A stretch of 64,000 nucleotides of DNA from Immundisolibacterales bacterium (GCA_026712715.1 JAPOPW010000025.1:62001-126000); one strand, 5' to 3'; shown: positions 26,722 through 35,184, numbered from the stretch's first letter. Numbers and translations are program-made. Notes: a model not told the origin generated them from the letters alone.

Positions 26722-27216
26722 ATGACGACCTTGAGGACCTCCGAACTGACCGGCAACGACAACTATTTCGAGGACTTCCGGCCCGGCGCGGTGTTCCGCC
26801 ATGCCCGCGGCAAGACCGTGGAGGCGATCGACAACGTCCAGATCACAAACCTGGTGATGAATACTGCCGAAGGGCACTTCAACGAGGACGCCATGCGCAA
26901 GCAGGGCGGCATCTTCGATCGCCGGGTCTGCTTCGGCGGCGTCAGCATCGCCCTGGTGGTCGGCCTGGCGGCCCAGGACACGGCCGAGAACGCCCTGGCC
27001 GAGCTGGGCATGGACAAGATCCGCCTGAAGGAGCCGGTCTTCCACGGCGACACGCTGTATGCCTGCAGCCAGGTCCTCGCGGTGGAGGACGGCGAGCGCG
27101 AGGACGCCGGCGTCGTCACCTTCCACCATTGGGGTCTCAACCAGGACGACAAGGTGGTCTTCGAGGGCGAGCGGCGGGTGCTGATCAAGCGGCGCAGCCA
27201 CTGGGCCGACAATTGA
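26722..27216 (+). CDS. MaoC family dehydratase (second)
   Basis: The protein has 164 residues from ATG 26722, 15 bp after the dehydrogenase gene. It has YFEDFRPGAVFRHARGKTVE, an N-T-A-E-G-H-F-NEDAMRK block at the active-site helix, and GLNQDDKVVFEGERRVLIK at the end. It is only distantly like the first MaoC protein, so the two may form a heteromer, replacing the double hot-dog of single-chain mesaconyl-CoA hydratases, or may act on different enoyl-CoAs. The final codons overlap the CoA transferase start. Confidence 0.9.
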   Translation: MTTLRTSELTGNDNYFEDFRPGAVFRHARGKTVEAIDNVQITNLVMNTAEGHFNEDAMRKQGGIFDRRVCFGGVSIALVVGLAAQDTAENALAELGMDKIRLKEPVFHGDTLYACSQVLAVEDGEREDAGVVTFHHWGLNQDDKVVFEGERRVLIKRRSHWADN

Positions 27217-28436
27217 GCGCCGAGGGCTGGGGGGCGCTGGCCGGATTGCGGGTGGTCGACCTGACGCAGATGCTGGCCGGACCGTTCTGCACCATGTTGC
27301 TTGCCGACCAGGGCGCCGAGGTGATCAAGGTGGAGCCGCCAGGGGGCGACATGACCCGCCGCGCGGCGCCGTACTTCGCCGACGACGAGGCACGTCACTT
27401 CGGCGGTTACTACCAGAGCATCAACCGCAACAAGAAGAGCATTTCCATCGACCTGAAGACCGCGGCCGGCAAGGCCATCGTCCGCCGCCTGGTCGAGGAG
27501 GCCGATGTGCTGGTTGAGAATTTCCGGGCCGGCACCATGGAGCGCCTGGGACTGTCCTACGAGAGCCTGGCCGAGCTCAACCCCCGCCTGGTCTATGCCA
27601 CCGTGCGCGGCTTCGGCGATCCGCGTTCGGGCGCCAGTCCCTATGCTGACTGGCCGGCCTTCGACGTCGTGGCGCAGGCGATGGGCGGGATCATGGGCAT
27701 CACCGGTCCGGACCGCGAGCACCCGTTGAAGGTCGGCCCCGGGGTCGGCGACATCGTGCCGGCGATGCTGCTGACTGTCGGCGTCCTGGCGGCGGTGCGC
27801 CACGCCGAGCGCACCGGCGAAGGCCAGTTCGTCGACGTCGCGATGTACGACGCCGTCCTTGCCCTGTGCGAGCGGATGATCCACCAGCATTCCTACGCCG
27901 GCGAGGTGCCGGGGCCCGAAGGCAACGCCCATCCCCTGCTCTGCCCGTTCGGGATGTTTGCGGCCAGCGACGGCTGGGTCTCGATCGCCTGTCCGTCCGA
28001 TCACTTCTGGCGCACCCTGACCGAGACCATGGGCCGGCCGGAACTGGGCACCGACCCGCGGTTCCTGGAAAACGCCGGCCGTTCTGCCCACAGCGACGAA
28101 GTGATCGCCATCGTCTCCGACTGGACCCGCCGGCACAGCAAGGCGGAACTGATCGAGCTGCTGGGCGGCAAGGTGCCCTTCGGCCCCGTCAACACGGTGG
28201 CGGACGTGATGGCCGACCCCCACGTCCAGGCCCGCAACATGCTGGCCCGGGTGGCCCATCCCGGCAGCGAGCGGATCGGCACCATCGCCAATACCCCGAT
28301 CCACATGAGCAAGACCCAGGGCGGCGTGCACCGCCGCACTTCACTCCTCAGCGAGGACGCCGACGATGTCCTCACCGCCGCCGGCTACGGCGCGGCCGAG
28401 ATTGCCCGGCTGCGCGAGGCGGGCGCGATCATCTAG
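27213..28436 (+). CDS. Class III CoA transferase (itaconate/mesaconate-type candidate)
   Basis: The protein has 407 residues starting at TTG 27213, fused by a TTGA overlap to the MaoC stop; homology starts at residue 11 (GLRVVDLTQMLAGPFC), so the far-upstream Met is wrong. QGAEVIKVEPP, VLVENFRAGTMERLGL and the catalytic D213 (MYDAVLAL) are in place. Length equals that of known itaconate and mesaconyl-CoA transferases. In this operon it would activate a C5 dicarboxylate with CoA from succinyl-CoA or another donor. Confidence 0.9.
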   Translation: MSAEGWGALAGLRVVDLTQMLAGPFCTMLLADQGAEVIKVEPPGGDMTRRAAPYFADDEARHFGGYYQSINRNKKSISIDLKTAAGKAIVRRLVEEADVLVENFRAGTMERLGLSYESLAELNPRLVYATVRGFGDPRSGASPYADWPAFDVVAQAMGGIMGITGPDREHPLKVGPGVGDIVPAMLLTVGVLAAVRHAERTGEGQFVDVAMYDAVLALCERMIHQHSYAGEVPGPEGNAHPLLCPFGMFAASDGWVSIACPSDHFWRTLTETMGRPELGTDPRFLENAGRSAHSDEVIAIVSDWTRRHSKAELIELLGGKVPFGPVNTVADVMADPHVQARNMLARVAHPGSERIGTIANTPIHMSKTQGGVHRRTSLLSEDADDVLTAAGYGAAEIARLREAGAII

Positions 28437-28450
28437 CGACGGGAGAGAAC

Positions 28451-29365
28451 ATGAGCGACAGACCCAAGCGCGCCCGGCGCTGCCAATTGTCGGTGCCCGG
28501 CAGCAGCGAGAAGATGATGGCCAAGGCGGCCGGACTGGCGGTCGATCACATCTTTCTGGACCTGGAGGATGCGGTGGCGCCGGCCGAAAAGCCGCCCGCG
28601 CGGGGCAAGGTCGTCGAGGCCCTGAACCGCCTGGATTTCGGCCGCAGCGTCCGATGCGTGCGGATCAACGATATCGAGACCCCGTGGGCCTACAAGGACA
28701 TCATCGAGGTCTTGACCGGAGCCGGCGAGAACCTGGACACCATCATGATCCCCAAGGTCAAGCACGCCCACGACGTCAAGTGGGTCGAAATCCTGATGAA
28801 CCAGATCGAGCAGGATATCGGCCTGAAACGCCGGATCGGCATCGAATTGCTGATCGAGGAGGTCGAAGGAATCCAGAACGTGGACGAGATCGCGGTCTCC
28901 TCCCCCCGGCTGGAGGCCATGGTGTTCGGCATGGGCGATTATTCGGCCTCGCAGGGGGTCGACGTGCGCACGGCGATGGGCGGCGACGGCGTCTATCCCG
29001 GCGACATCTGGCACTACCAGCGCCAGCGCGTGGTGATCGCCTGCCGCGCGGCCGGGATCGATGCGGTCGATGGACCGTTCGGCAACTTCCGCGATTCCGA
29101 GGGCTACGAGCGGGAAGCGACCCGAGCGATGGCCCTGGGCTGCGTCGGCAAGTGGGCGATCCATCCGGCCCAGGTGGAAATCGCCCAGCGGGTCTTTTCG
29201 CCCGAGCCAGAGGAGGTGGACCGGGCGCGCAAGATTGTCCGGGCGTATGACGCGGCGGTGGCCCGCGGCGAGGGCGCAGCCGAGGTCGACGGAGCGATGA
29301 TCGACGCCGCTTCGGTCCGCATGGTCCGGAACACGCTGGACAAGGCCGACCTGTACGGCCTGTAG
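28451..29365 (+). CDS. Malyl-/citramalyl-CoA lyase family (CitE-like) enzyme
   Basis: The protein has 304 residues from ATG 28451 after GGGAGAGA. CitE superfamily residues are clear: FLDLEDAVAP (D37, E39), VRIN (R71), IMIPKV, LLIEEVEGI with E136, and the metal Asp in GMGDYSAS (D163). The sequence resembles the Rhodobacter malyl-CoA/beta-methylmalyl-CoA lyase (CQL..PGS at the start, VDGPFGNF, VGKWAIHPAQ). It should split a hydroxyacyl-CoA into a 2-oxo acid and a smaller acyl-CoA: citramalyl-CoA to pyruvate plus acetyl-CoA, or methylmalyl-CoA to glyoxylate plus propionyl-CoA. It ends the operon. Confidence 0.92.
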   Translation: MSDRPKRARRCQLSVPGSSEKMMAKAAGLAVDHIFLDLEDAVAPAEKPPARGKVVEALNRLDFGRSVRCVRINDIETPWAYKDIIEVLTGAGENLDTIMIPKVKHAHDVKWVEILMNQIEQDIGLKRRIGIELLIEEVEGIQNVDEIAVSSPRLEAMVFGMGDYSASQGVDVRTAMGGDGVYPGDIWHYQRQRVVIACRAAGIDAVDGPFGNFRDSEGYEREATRAMALGCVGKWAIHPAQVEIAQRVFSPEPEEVDRARKIVRAYDAAVARGEGAAEVDGAMIDAASVRMVRNTLDKADLYGL

Positions 29366-29430
29366 CGTCTTGCCGTATCGGTGCGGCCGGGTATCGCCCT
29401 GCGGCCGACGCTCCGACGACGGACCTCGCC

Positions 29431-29581
29431 GGACTCCTTGAGCGGCTCGGAGTTTGACGGACGAGTCACGTTTTCAAAGCGGGTTTCCCGGACGAGAGGT
29501 ACGAGGCTGCTCCCGTTAGGGGGCACCGGGGTTCGAATGAACTTGGTGGCTTCGAACGTGCCTCGTCAGTCTGAGGCGCAG
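29431..29581. repeat. Dispersed repeat family 1, copy A
   Basis: About 150 non-coding bases between the lyase gene and the convergent SDR share ordered blocks with 53315-53478: GGACTCCT-GAG-GGC, GACGAGTCACGTTT, GTACGAGGCTGCT-CCG-TA, GGTGGCTTCGAAC and CTCGTC-GTC-GAGGCGCAG. A T-loop-like GGTTCGAAT occurs at 29530 but no tRNA can be folded. Confidence 0.75.
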
Positions 29582-29591
29582 CCTCGCCAGG

Positions 29592-30356
29592 TCATGCGAT
29601 CAGCCGCCCACCGTCGACGACGATGGTCTGGCCCGTGATCCACTGACCGGCTCGCGAGGCCAGGAAGACCGCCGCCCCGGCGATGTCCTCGGGCTCGCCC
29701 AGGCGCCTGAGCGGCGTTACCTCGGCCCGGGCCGCCCAGAACGTCGGGTCGTCCCAGAGGCCCTGCGCGAAGTCGGTCTTCACCAGGCCGGGGGCGATGC
29801 AGTTGAAACGGATGTTGTGGGGGCTGAACTCGACGGACAGGTTGCGCACGATCTGCATGTCGGCGGCCTTGGAGACGCAGTAGGTGCCGATCACCGGGCT
29901 GCCCTTCATGCCCCCGATCGAGGAGACGATGACGTAGACGCCGTCCCGACGCTGGCGCATCTCGGGCACGACCAGCTCGGCCAGCCACATGTGGGAGCGG
30001 ATGTTGCAGGTCATGGTCTCCTCGAAGGCCGCTTCCGGGACCTCGATATTGGAGCCGTAGAACGCATTGACGGCGGCGTTGGCGATGACGATGTCGATCC
30101 GGCCCCATTCGCCGCGGGTCCGCTCGATGAGGGCTTCCAACTGCTCGCGAAAGGTGATGTCGCAGGCCATCGCGATGGCCTCGCCGCCCGCCTCGCGGAT
30201 CTCCGCCGTCACCCGATCGCAGTCCTCGGCATTGCGGCTGGAGATCGTGACTCGGGCGCCGTGCGCCGCCAGGGCGTGGGCGATGGCGCGGCCGATGCCC
30301 CTGGTCGCACCCGTCACCACCGCCACTTTTCCCGTCAGGTCGAACAGATCCCGCAT
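29592..30356 (-). CDS. SDR family oxidoreductase
   Basis: The protein has 254 residues from ATG 30356. TGATRGIGRAIA near residue 16, IANAAVNAFYG, catalytic SSIGGMKGSPVIGTYCVSK (Ser, Tyr, Lys) and the terminal WITGQTIVVDGG make it a classical SDR. The open frame continues upstream into a glyoxalase relic, which is unrelated. It is convergent with the C5-operon and may act on a hydroxy- or oxo-acyl intermediate, but this is only context. Confidence 0.92.
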   Translation of the reverse strand: MRDLFDLTGKVAVVTGATRGIGRAIAHALAAHGARVTISSRNAEDCDRVTAEIREAGGEAIAMACDITFREQLEALIERTRGEWGRIDIVIANAAVNAFYGSNIEVPEAAFEETMTCNIRSHMWLAELVVPEMRQRRDGVYVIVSSIGGMKGSPVIGTYCVSKAADMQIVRNLSVEFSPHNIRFNCIAPGLVKTDFAQGLWDDPTFWAARAEVTPLRRLGEPEDIAGAAVFLASRAGQWITGQTIVVDGGRLIA

Positions 30357-30479
30357 GATGGCGCCTGTTGGACGATTGCCGCGGCTCGGGCCCGAGGATA
30401 GCCCAACGGTTCGCTCCCTGGGCACCGACTTCGAAGGCCCCGCCGATTCGGGCCGGACCGTTCGTCGCAGTCGGCCCGG

Positions 30480-30570
30480 TTCGGTCACGAGGGTGACGGC
30501 CTCAATCCGGTTGCCGTCCAAATCGCGGATGAAGGCGACTCAATCCCGCATGCCCGGGCGGCCACCCGAT
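30480..30570 (-). pseudogene. C-terminal relic of a VOC/glyoxalase-family protein
   Basis: Reading the minus strand gives GMRD, a stop, then VAFIRDLDGNRIEAVTLV, the familiar end of glyoxalase/bleomycin-resistance (VOC) proteins (usual form AAFVRDPDGNRIEAV). The rest of the gene is gone and an in-frame stop interrupts what is left. The remainder of the 30357-30769 interval shows no gene. A VOC protein gene occupies a comparable place in the Pseudomonas aeruginosa itaconate locus. Confidence 0.6.
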
Positions 30571-30769
30571 TCGGTCGCAGCCTGGCGCGGCCATTGATCG
30601 CGCCGGGGGACTTCGACCAAGCCCCGCGTGTTGCCGACGAAGTCTTGCGCACCGATTCGGGCCACGTTGTATCCTGGCCGCAAAACGCGTATACATCTCG
30701 CCGAACCGGGCGCGCGGACGAGAGATTACCCGAATGTCTCCACGAAGAGAGAAGTGACGGAGCGGACAG

Positions 30770-31264
30770 ATGACGGCGGAGCACGAAACTATCGACACGG
30801 CCCGGATCGAGCGCCTGGAGCGCCGGCTGCGAGTGCTGGAGGACACCGAAGCCATCCGCACCCTGAAGACGCTCTACGCGGCTCATTGCGACGATGATTA
30901 CAACTACGACGCCATCGCGGGACTGTTCGCCGAGGACGCAGTCTGGGAGCATCCGGTCATGGGCCGCTTCGAGGGGCGGGAGGCGATCCGGGGCTTCTTT
31001 CGGGACGCCGCGGGCATCTTCAGCTTCGCCGTCCACTACAGCCTGAACGGGCAGATCCACGTCGACGGCGACCGGGCGGAGGCGAAATGGTACCTCTTCA
31101 TGCCCTGCGTCATGGCGGCCGACGGCCGGGCCATGTGGCGGGCCGGCATCGACGTGGAGAGATACGTGCGGGTCGGCGAGGAGTGGCGGTTCGCGTACAA
31201 GAACTCGAAGCCCCTCTTCCACAGCCCCTTCGACGAGGGCTGGGCAAGGACGCGCTTCGCCTGA
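30770..31264 (+). CDS. SnoaL-like / nuclear transport factor 2-fold protein
   Basis: The protein has 164 residues from ATG 30770. The NTF2-like cone fold is suggested by the N-terminal helix (LRVLEDTEAIRTLKTLYAAH), then YDAIAGLFAEDAVWEHPVMG, FEGREAIRGFF and the closing strands RAEAKWYLFMPC and YVRVGEEWRFAYKN. Members include polyketide cyclases, isomerases and ligand-binding proteins. No catalytic set can be fixed. It is followed 109 bp later by the MmgE/PrpD gene on the same strand. Confidence 0.85.
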   Translation: MTAEHETIDTARIERLERRLRVLEDTEAIRTLKTLYAAHCDDDYNYDAIAGLFAEDAVWEHPVMGRFEGREAIRGFFRDAAGIFSFAVHYSLNGQIHVDGDRAEAKWYLFMPCVMAADGRAMWRAGIDVERYVRVGEEWRFAYKNSKPLFHSPFDEGWARTRFA

Positions 31265-31373
31265 CGCCGGCCGCCGGCCCCCATGTCCCGGCCGGAGAGA
31301 TTCTCCAGCATCACCATCGAGCGGCGGATGTCCGCCACCTATGCTTTCAGACAGCGACACGAGGAGACCCATC

Positions 31374-32723
31374 ATGGCGCTTACTTGCTCACTTGGACGG
31401 TTCGTTGCGGATCTGTCGCCGAACCGGGTACCGGACGAAGCGGTCCGTGTCGCCCGCACTGGCTTCATCGACTGCATCGGCACGATGATTGCCGGCCGCT
31501 CGCAACCCGGCACGCAGATCCTCAAGGACGTCCTGGCGCCGGAAAAGGGCCCGGCGACCCTTTACTTCAGTGGCGAGGAGAGCCCGGGACCGGAGGCGGG
31601 GTGGATCAACGGGACGGCGGCGCATGCGCTGGACTACGACGACGTCACCCTGCCCCTGCGCGGCCATGCGTCCACCGTGCTCGTGCCCGCCATCCTCGCG
31701 GAAGCGGAGGTCATCGGCGCCAGCTACGGGGACATGCTGGTCGCCTACATCGCCGGCTATGAGACCTGGGCCGAGCTGGTCCGCCGCGACGTGCCGATGT
31801 ACCACCAGAAGGGATTCCATCCCACCGGTGTCTTCGGAGCGCTCGCCGCCGCGGCCGCGTGCGCGAAGCTGCGCAGGCTCGACGGCGACCGTACCGCAAT
31901 CGCGATTGCGATCAGCGCGTCGCAAGCCTCCGGAATCATGTCGAATTTCGGCACGATGACGAAACCCTTCCATGCCGGGAAGGCGGCGCATTCCGGCATC
32001 ATTTCGGCGCGGCTGGCCGAGGCCGGCATGACCGCGAGCCGGGACGCCCTGGAGCATCCGCAAGGGTTCCTGAGCGCGGTCTCGCCCGAGAACAATCCCG
32101 ACCGCGCCGGTGACGGCAACCTGGGCGAAGACTGGGCCATCATCCGTCACGGGCTGAGCATCAAGAAATATCCCGCCTGCTACGCCGCGCATCGGGCGAT
32201 CGACGCCATGCTGGATCTCGTGGAAACACATCCGGTGAAGCCCGAGGACGTGCGCAAGGTGTCCGTGCATTTCAGTTCGTTCACCTCGGATGTCCTGTGC
32301 ACGCGGCAGCCCGACACCTCCCTCGCCGCCAAGTTCAGCATGGAGTTCGTGATGGCGAGCGCCCTCGTCGCACACCGCGTGAGCCTCGCCGAGCTGAGCG
32401 ATCCCTTCGTCCAGCGCAAGGACGTGCAGGACGCGATGCGGCTCGTGGAACGGGACCTGACGGACGACAACGACGAGGAGAATCCGGGCCTCGCACCGTG
32501 GGACCAGGTGAAGATCGAGCTCGTGTCGGGGCAGGTGCTGGAAAGCGAACGGGTGACGCGGGCGCGCGGTCATGCCGAACGGCCGCTCACCGACTCGCAG
32601 TTGCACGAGAAGTTCGAGGATTGCCTGACGAGCGGCGGGTCGGAGATTCCGGCGGACGTGCTGTTCGAACGGTTGCAGTCGATGCCGTCGATTTCGGCAC
32701 GGGAGCTGACGGCGGTTCACTGA
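31374..32723 (+). CDS. MmgE/PrpD family protein
   Basis: The protein has 449 residues from ATG 31374, seven bases after GAGGAG; the earlier in-frame Met (31341) lacks a site. Family landmarks are AHALDYDD, GYETWAELVRR, GFHPTGVFGALAAAAA, GTMTKPFHAGKAA (substrate loop) and HGLSIKKYPACYAAHRAID. MmgE/PrpD proteins include 2-methylcitrate dehydratase, cis-aconitate decarboxylase and related (de)hydratases. cis-Aconitate decarboxylase makes itaconate, and an MmgE/PrpD gene occurs in the Pseudomonas itaconate locus, so a role in branched C5/C6 dicarboxylate chemistry is likely. Confidence 0.92.
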   Translation: MALTCSLGRFVADLSPNRVPDEAVRVARTGFIDCIGTMIAGRSQPGTQILKDVLAPEKGPATLYFSGEESPGPEAGWINGTAAHALDYDDVTLPLRGHASTVLVPAILAEAEVIGASYGDMLVAYIAGYETWAELVRRDVPMYHQKGFHPTGVFGALAAAAACAKLRRLDGDRTAIAIAISASQASGIMSNFGTMTKPFHAGKAAHSGIISARLAEAGMTASRDALEHPQGFLSAVSPENNPDRAGDGNLGEDWAIIRHGLSIKKYPACYAAHRAIDAMLDLVETHPVKPEDVRKVSVHFSSFTSDVLCTRQPDTSLAAKFSMEFVMASALVAHRVSLAELSDPFVQRKDVQDAMRLVERDLTDDNDEENPGLAPWDQVKIELVSGQVLESERVTRARGHAERPLTDSQLHEKFEDCLTSGGSEIPADVLFERLQSMPSISARELTAVH

Positions 32724-32762
32724 GCCCGGCATGCGACCCCGGCGTCATGCGTCGGGGTTGCA

Positions 32763-33407
32763 TCACCACTGCTCCCAATGGACGATCTCGTCCAGGGGCC
32801 GACGCGGGGCCGGCTTGAAGTCGGTGCCGCGGGTATAGGCGACCGGCAGCAGGCCGACCTGCATGACGTCCTCGGGGATCCCCAGCAATTCGGCCGCCTC
32901 CTCCTCGCAGCGCAGATGCAGCGTGGTCAGCACCGAGCCCAGACCCCGGGCCCGGAGCGCGAGCTGGAAGCTCCAGACCGCGGGAAAGATCGAGCCCATC
33001 AGCCTGGCCCAGGCGTCACGCGACGGCTCGGCGGGCAGGTGGTCGGTGCGGATACAGGGGATGACGTGCACTGGCACGTCCTGGAGCCGTTCGGCCAGAT
33101 AGCGGGCCGAATCGAAGACCCGGGCGTCGTGTGTCGCGCCCGCCGCCAACGCTTTCTGGTGCGCCGTCGCGAGACGGCCGGTGGCGTTCTTGCGGTAGAG
33201 CTCGGCCAGCGCCCGGCGCCGGTCGGCATTCGTGACCACGAGCCAGCGCCAGTCCTGACGGTTCGAGCCGGTCGGCGCCTGCACGGCCAGCTCCAGGCAT
33301 TCTCGGACGAGCTCCCGCGCGACCGGTCGCTCGAGGTCGAGGCGCTTGCGCACCGCCCGCGTGGTCGAAAGCAGCGCGTCGGTGACGGACAGGTCGAATG
33401 CGGTCAT
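32763..33407 (-). CDS. Nitroreductase family protein
   Basis: The protein has 214 residues from ATG 33407, with GAGGAACGAG just upstream. FMN-binding features are TTRAVRKRLD, QAPTGSNRQDWRWLVV and LRARGLGSVLTTLHL, followed by PVAYTRGTDFKPAPRRPL. It should reduce quinones, nitro compounds or enones with NAD(P)H. A perfect 56-base hairpin stands directly before the ribosome site and could influence its expression. Confidence 0.92.
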   Translation of the reverse strand: MTAFDLSVTDALLSTTRAVRKRLDLERPVARELVRECLELAVQAPTGSNRQDWRWLVVTNADRRRALAELYRKNATGRLATAHQKALAAGATHDARVFDSARYLAERLQDVPVHVIPCIRTDHLPAEPSRDAWARLMGSIFPAVWSFQLALRARGLGSVLTTLHLRCEEEAAELLGIPEDVMQVGLLPVAYTRGTDFKPAPRRPLDEIVHWEQW

Positions 33408-33426
33408 CGTCTCGTTCCTCATGCTC

Positions 33427-33482
33427 GTGCGAGAATTTCACCGACTCGCGGCCGCAGCCGCGAGTCGGTGAAATTCTCGCAC
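33427..33482. repeat. Perfect palindrome, 26-bp arms and 4-bp loop
   Basis: Left arm 33427-33452 (starting GTGCGAGAATTTCACC) and right arm 33457-33482 are exact reverse complements around CGCA. It lies 20 bp before the nitroreductase start. Part of the arm (AATTTCACCGACT) resembles the beginning of repeat family 2 at 24.03 kb. Confidence 0.95.
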
Positions 33483-33602
33483 CGGCACACCGTCGAGAGG
33501 GGCGCAGGCGACGTAACGGTGGCCCTGCCCGAGACCGTCGGCGATGCCTTCGCCACGCGAGCCCGCGGCGACGAATCCATTCACCAGGTTCAAGATGGAT
33601 AC

Positions 33603-33638
33603 CCACGTCGTCCAGCATCGGCGTGCTGGACGACGTGG
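33603..33638 (-). terminator. Hairpin downstream of dctP, 15-bp perfect arms
   Basis: CCACGTCGTCCAGCA (33603-33617) pairs perfectly with 33624-33638 around a 6-base loop, about 60 bp after the dctP stop. No T-run follows on the minus strand, so intrinsic termination is possible but unproved. The remaining interval to 33407 has no gene. Confidence 0.45.
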
Positions 33639-33697
33639 TCCGGGATGCGGTCCGGTGGTGCGCCCCCGGTCGACGGCGCACCGCAGGCGGAACGCGA

Positions 33698-34762
33698 CTA
33701 CTTGGGCACCGCCGCGGGCTTCACCGAGTCACGGTACTTGTAGGCGTTGGCCCAAGCCTTCTCATAGGCCCGCTGGTGGTCGAGAATCTTCTGGAACCAG
33801 CCACCCTCCTCGGCCGCCGTCTTGTCCGCCCAGGCGTAGGCAAGCTCCCTGCCCTTCTTGAGCACGGCATCGTCGAGAACGACGATCTCATTGCCGGATT
33901 CCAGGTAGAACTGATAGGCGTACGCGTCCTCGTGCCCCACGAACTGATAGAAGGCCAGGCTCATCTCGCGGGCGGCGATTTCGACTATCTTCTTTTGACG
34001 GTCCGAAAACTTGTTCCACACGTCGACGTTGAAGTGGCAACTGCCCACGGCCGCCGGCTGGTGAAAGCCCGGCATGATCAGATACTTGGCGACCTTGTGG
34101 AAGCCTTGCGCCTTGTTGACCGAAAGCTGTGCCCACTCGACGGCGTCGACCACGCCGCGCTCCAGCGCCGCATAGATCTCCGAGCCCGGCAGGACCACCG
34201 CCGAGACGCCCAGGCCCTTGGAGATCTCGGCCCAGATGCCGGAGGTGCGAACTTTCCAGCCCTTCAGGTCCTCCAGCGTCTGCACCCTCTTGGTGCTGTG
34301 AAAGCCCATCTCTCGCGGCGATATGCCGCACGGAAACGTGATGGTGCCGAACTCTTCCAACCGGAACTCCTGGTAGAGCTCCTGGCCGCCGCCGTAGTAG
34401 AGCCAGTGGATGAGCTGCTCGGCGTTGAGACCGCCGGCATATCCGGACAACAGCGCCAGGGCCTTGTTGTCTCCCCAATTGTAGCCGTCGAAGGTGTGGC
34501 CCAGATCCGCGACCCCGTTGCGCACCGCCTCGCCGACCGTGTTGTAGCTGCTCAGGGTGCCGGACGGGAAGACCTCGATCTTGAGCTCGTTGTCGGTCAG
34601 GAATTCGACCTGCTCGGCGAAGGCCTTGGCCTGCCTCTCCATCACCAGACCACCGCCCCAGGAGGTGGCCATCTTCAGGTTCATCTGTTCCGCCGACGCG
34701 GAGCCGGCGAGGAGCGCAAGCGCCGCCACGGAACCAAGCGCAGTCGTGGTACATCTCTTCAT
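33698..34762 (-). CDS. dctP: TRAP transporter substrate-binding protein DctP
   Basis: The protein has 354 residues from ATG 34762, preceded by GAGGAGAA; the longer frame is not needed. A clear signal peptide (MKRCTTTALGSVAALALLAG, cut after SASA) sends it to the periplasm. MATSWGGGLVMERQAKAFAE, VFPSGTLSSYNTVGEAV and the ligand-binding WKVRTSGIWAEI (conserved Arg) plus AVEWAQLS are typical of the mannitol/keto-acid subgroup of DctP. It captures a carboxylate for DctQM. Unusually it is on the opposite strand from dctQ and dctM. Confidence 0.93.
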   Translation of the reverse strand: MKRCTTTALGSVAALALLAGSASAEQMNLKMATSWGGGLVMERQAKAFAEQVEFLTDNELKIEVFPSGTLSSYNTVGEAVRNGVADLGHTFDGYNWGDNKALALLSGYAGGLNAEQLIHWLYYGGGQELYQEFRLEEFGTITFPCGISPREMGFHSTKRVQTLEDLKGWKVRTSGIWAEISKGLGVSAVVLPGSEIYAALERGVVDAVEWAQLSVNKAQGFHKVAKYLIMPGFHQPAAVGSCHFNVDVWNKFSDRQKKIVEIAAREMSLAFYQFVGHEDAYAYQFYLESGNEIVVLDDAVLKKGRELAYAWADKTAAEEGGWFQKILDHQRAYEKAWANAYKYRDSVKPAAVPK

Positions 34763-34848
34763 GGATGCAATTCTCCTCTGGTGTGCCGCTCGATGATACA
34801 GCAGGACATTCTCGCCACAACCTCCGGCTCTCCCCGCGCGAATCCCGC

Positions 34849-35184
34849 TCACAGGCTCTGGAAAACCTGGGCGCGGACCCGGATCCGGTCGGTGAACCGT
34901 TCCCATCCGCGCACGGCCATGTCCCGGAACGCCTCGCTTTCCAGGGCCTCCGGGCTGTCAAGCTCGTAGACTGCGGCATAGACCCTGGCGCTGTCCGCGG
35001 TCTTCTCGCCGTGATCGGTCAGCGCCGCGTCGCGGGCCGCCAGATAGCGTGTACCGCGAAGCACGCCCGGACAGGTCAGTGCTTCCGGAAGGTGGACCTC
35101 GTCGTACCATTGGTTCCAGTCCGCTTCGACGGCCGGATCGATCTCCGCGGTGACGATCAACAGACATGGCGGCAAGTGCGGCAT
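34849..35184 (-). CDS. EthD-like dimeric alpha-beta barrel protein
   Basis: The protein has 111 residues from ATG 35184. LLIVTAEIDPAVEADWNQWY, then DEVHLPEALTCPGV and GTRYLAARD, match the ferredoxin-like EthD/DUF4286-type fold, in which a conserved N-W-Y-D-E-V-H block precedes the first helix end. Function is not known; members are often found in catabolic clusters. It lies between inverted dctP and the dctP relic. Confidence 0.75.
   Translation of the reverse strand: MPHLPPCLLIVTAEIDPAVEADWNQWYDEVHLPEALTCPGVLRGTRYLAARDAALTDHGEKTADSARVYAAVYELDSPEALESEAFRDMAVRGWERFTDRIRVRAQVFQSL

Noticed and set aside
29500-29575. tRNA-like T-loop GGTTCGAAT in repeat copy A
   Set aside because: No acceptor, D or anticodon stem can be formed around it, and copy B lacks the motif.
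34763-34906. Longer start for dctP
   Set aside because: It would bury the signal peptide behind 48 residues; GAGGAGAA precedes the Met at 34762.
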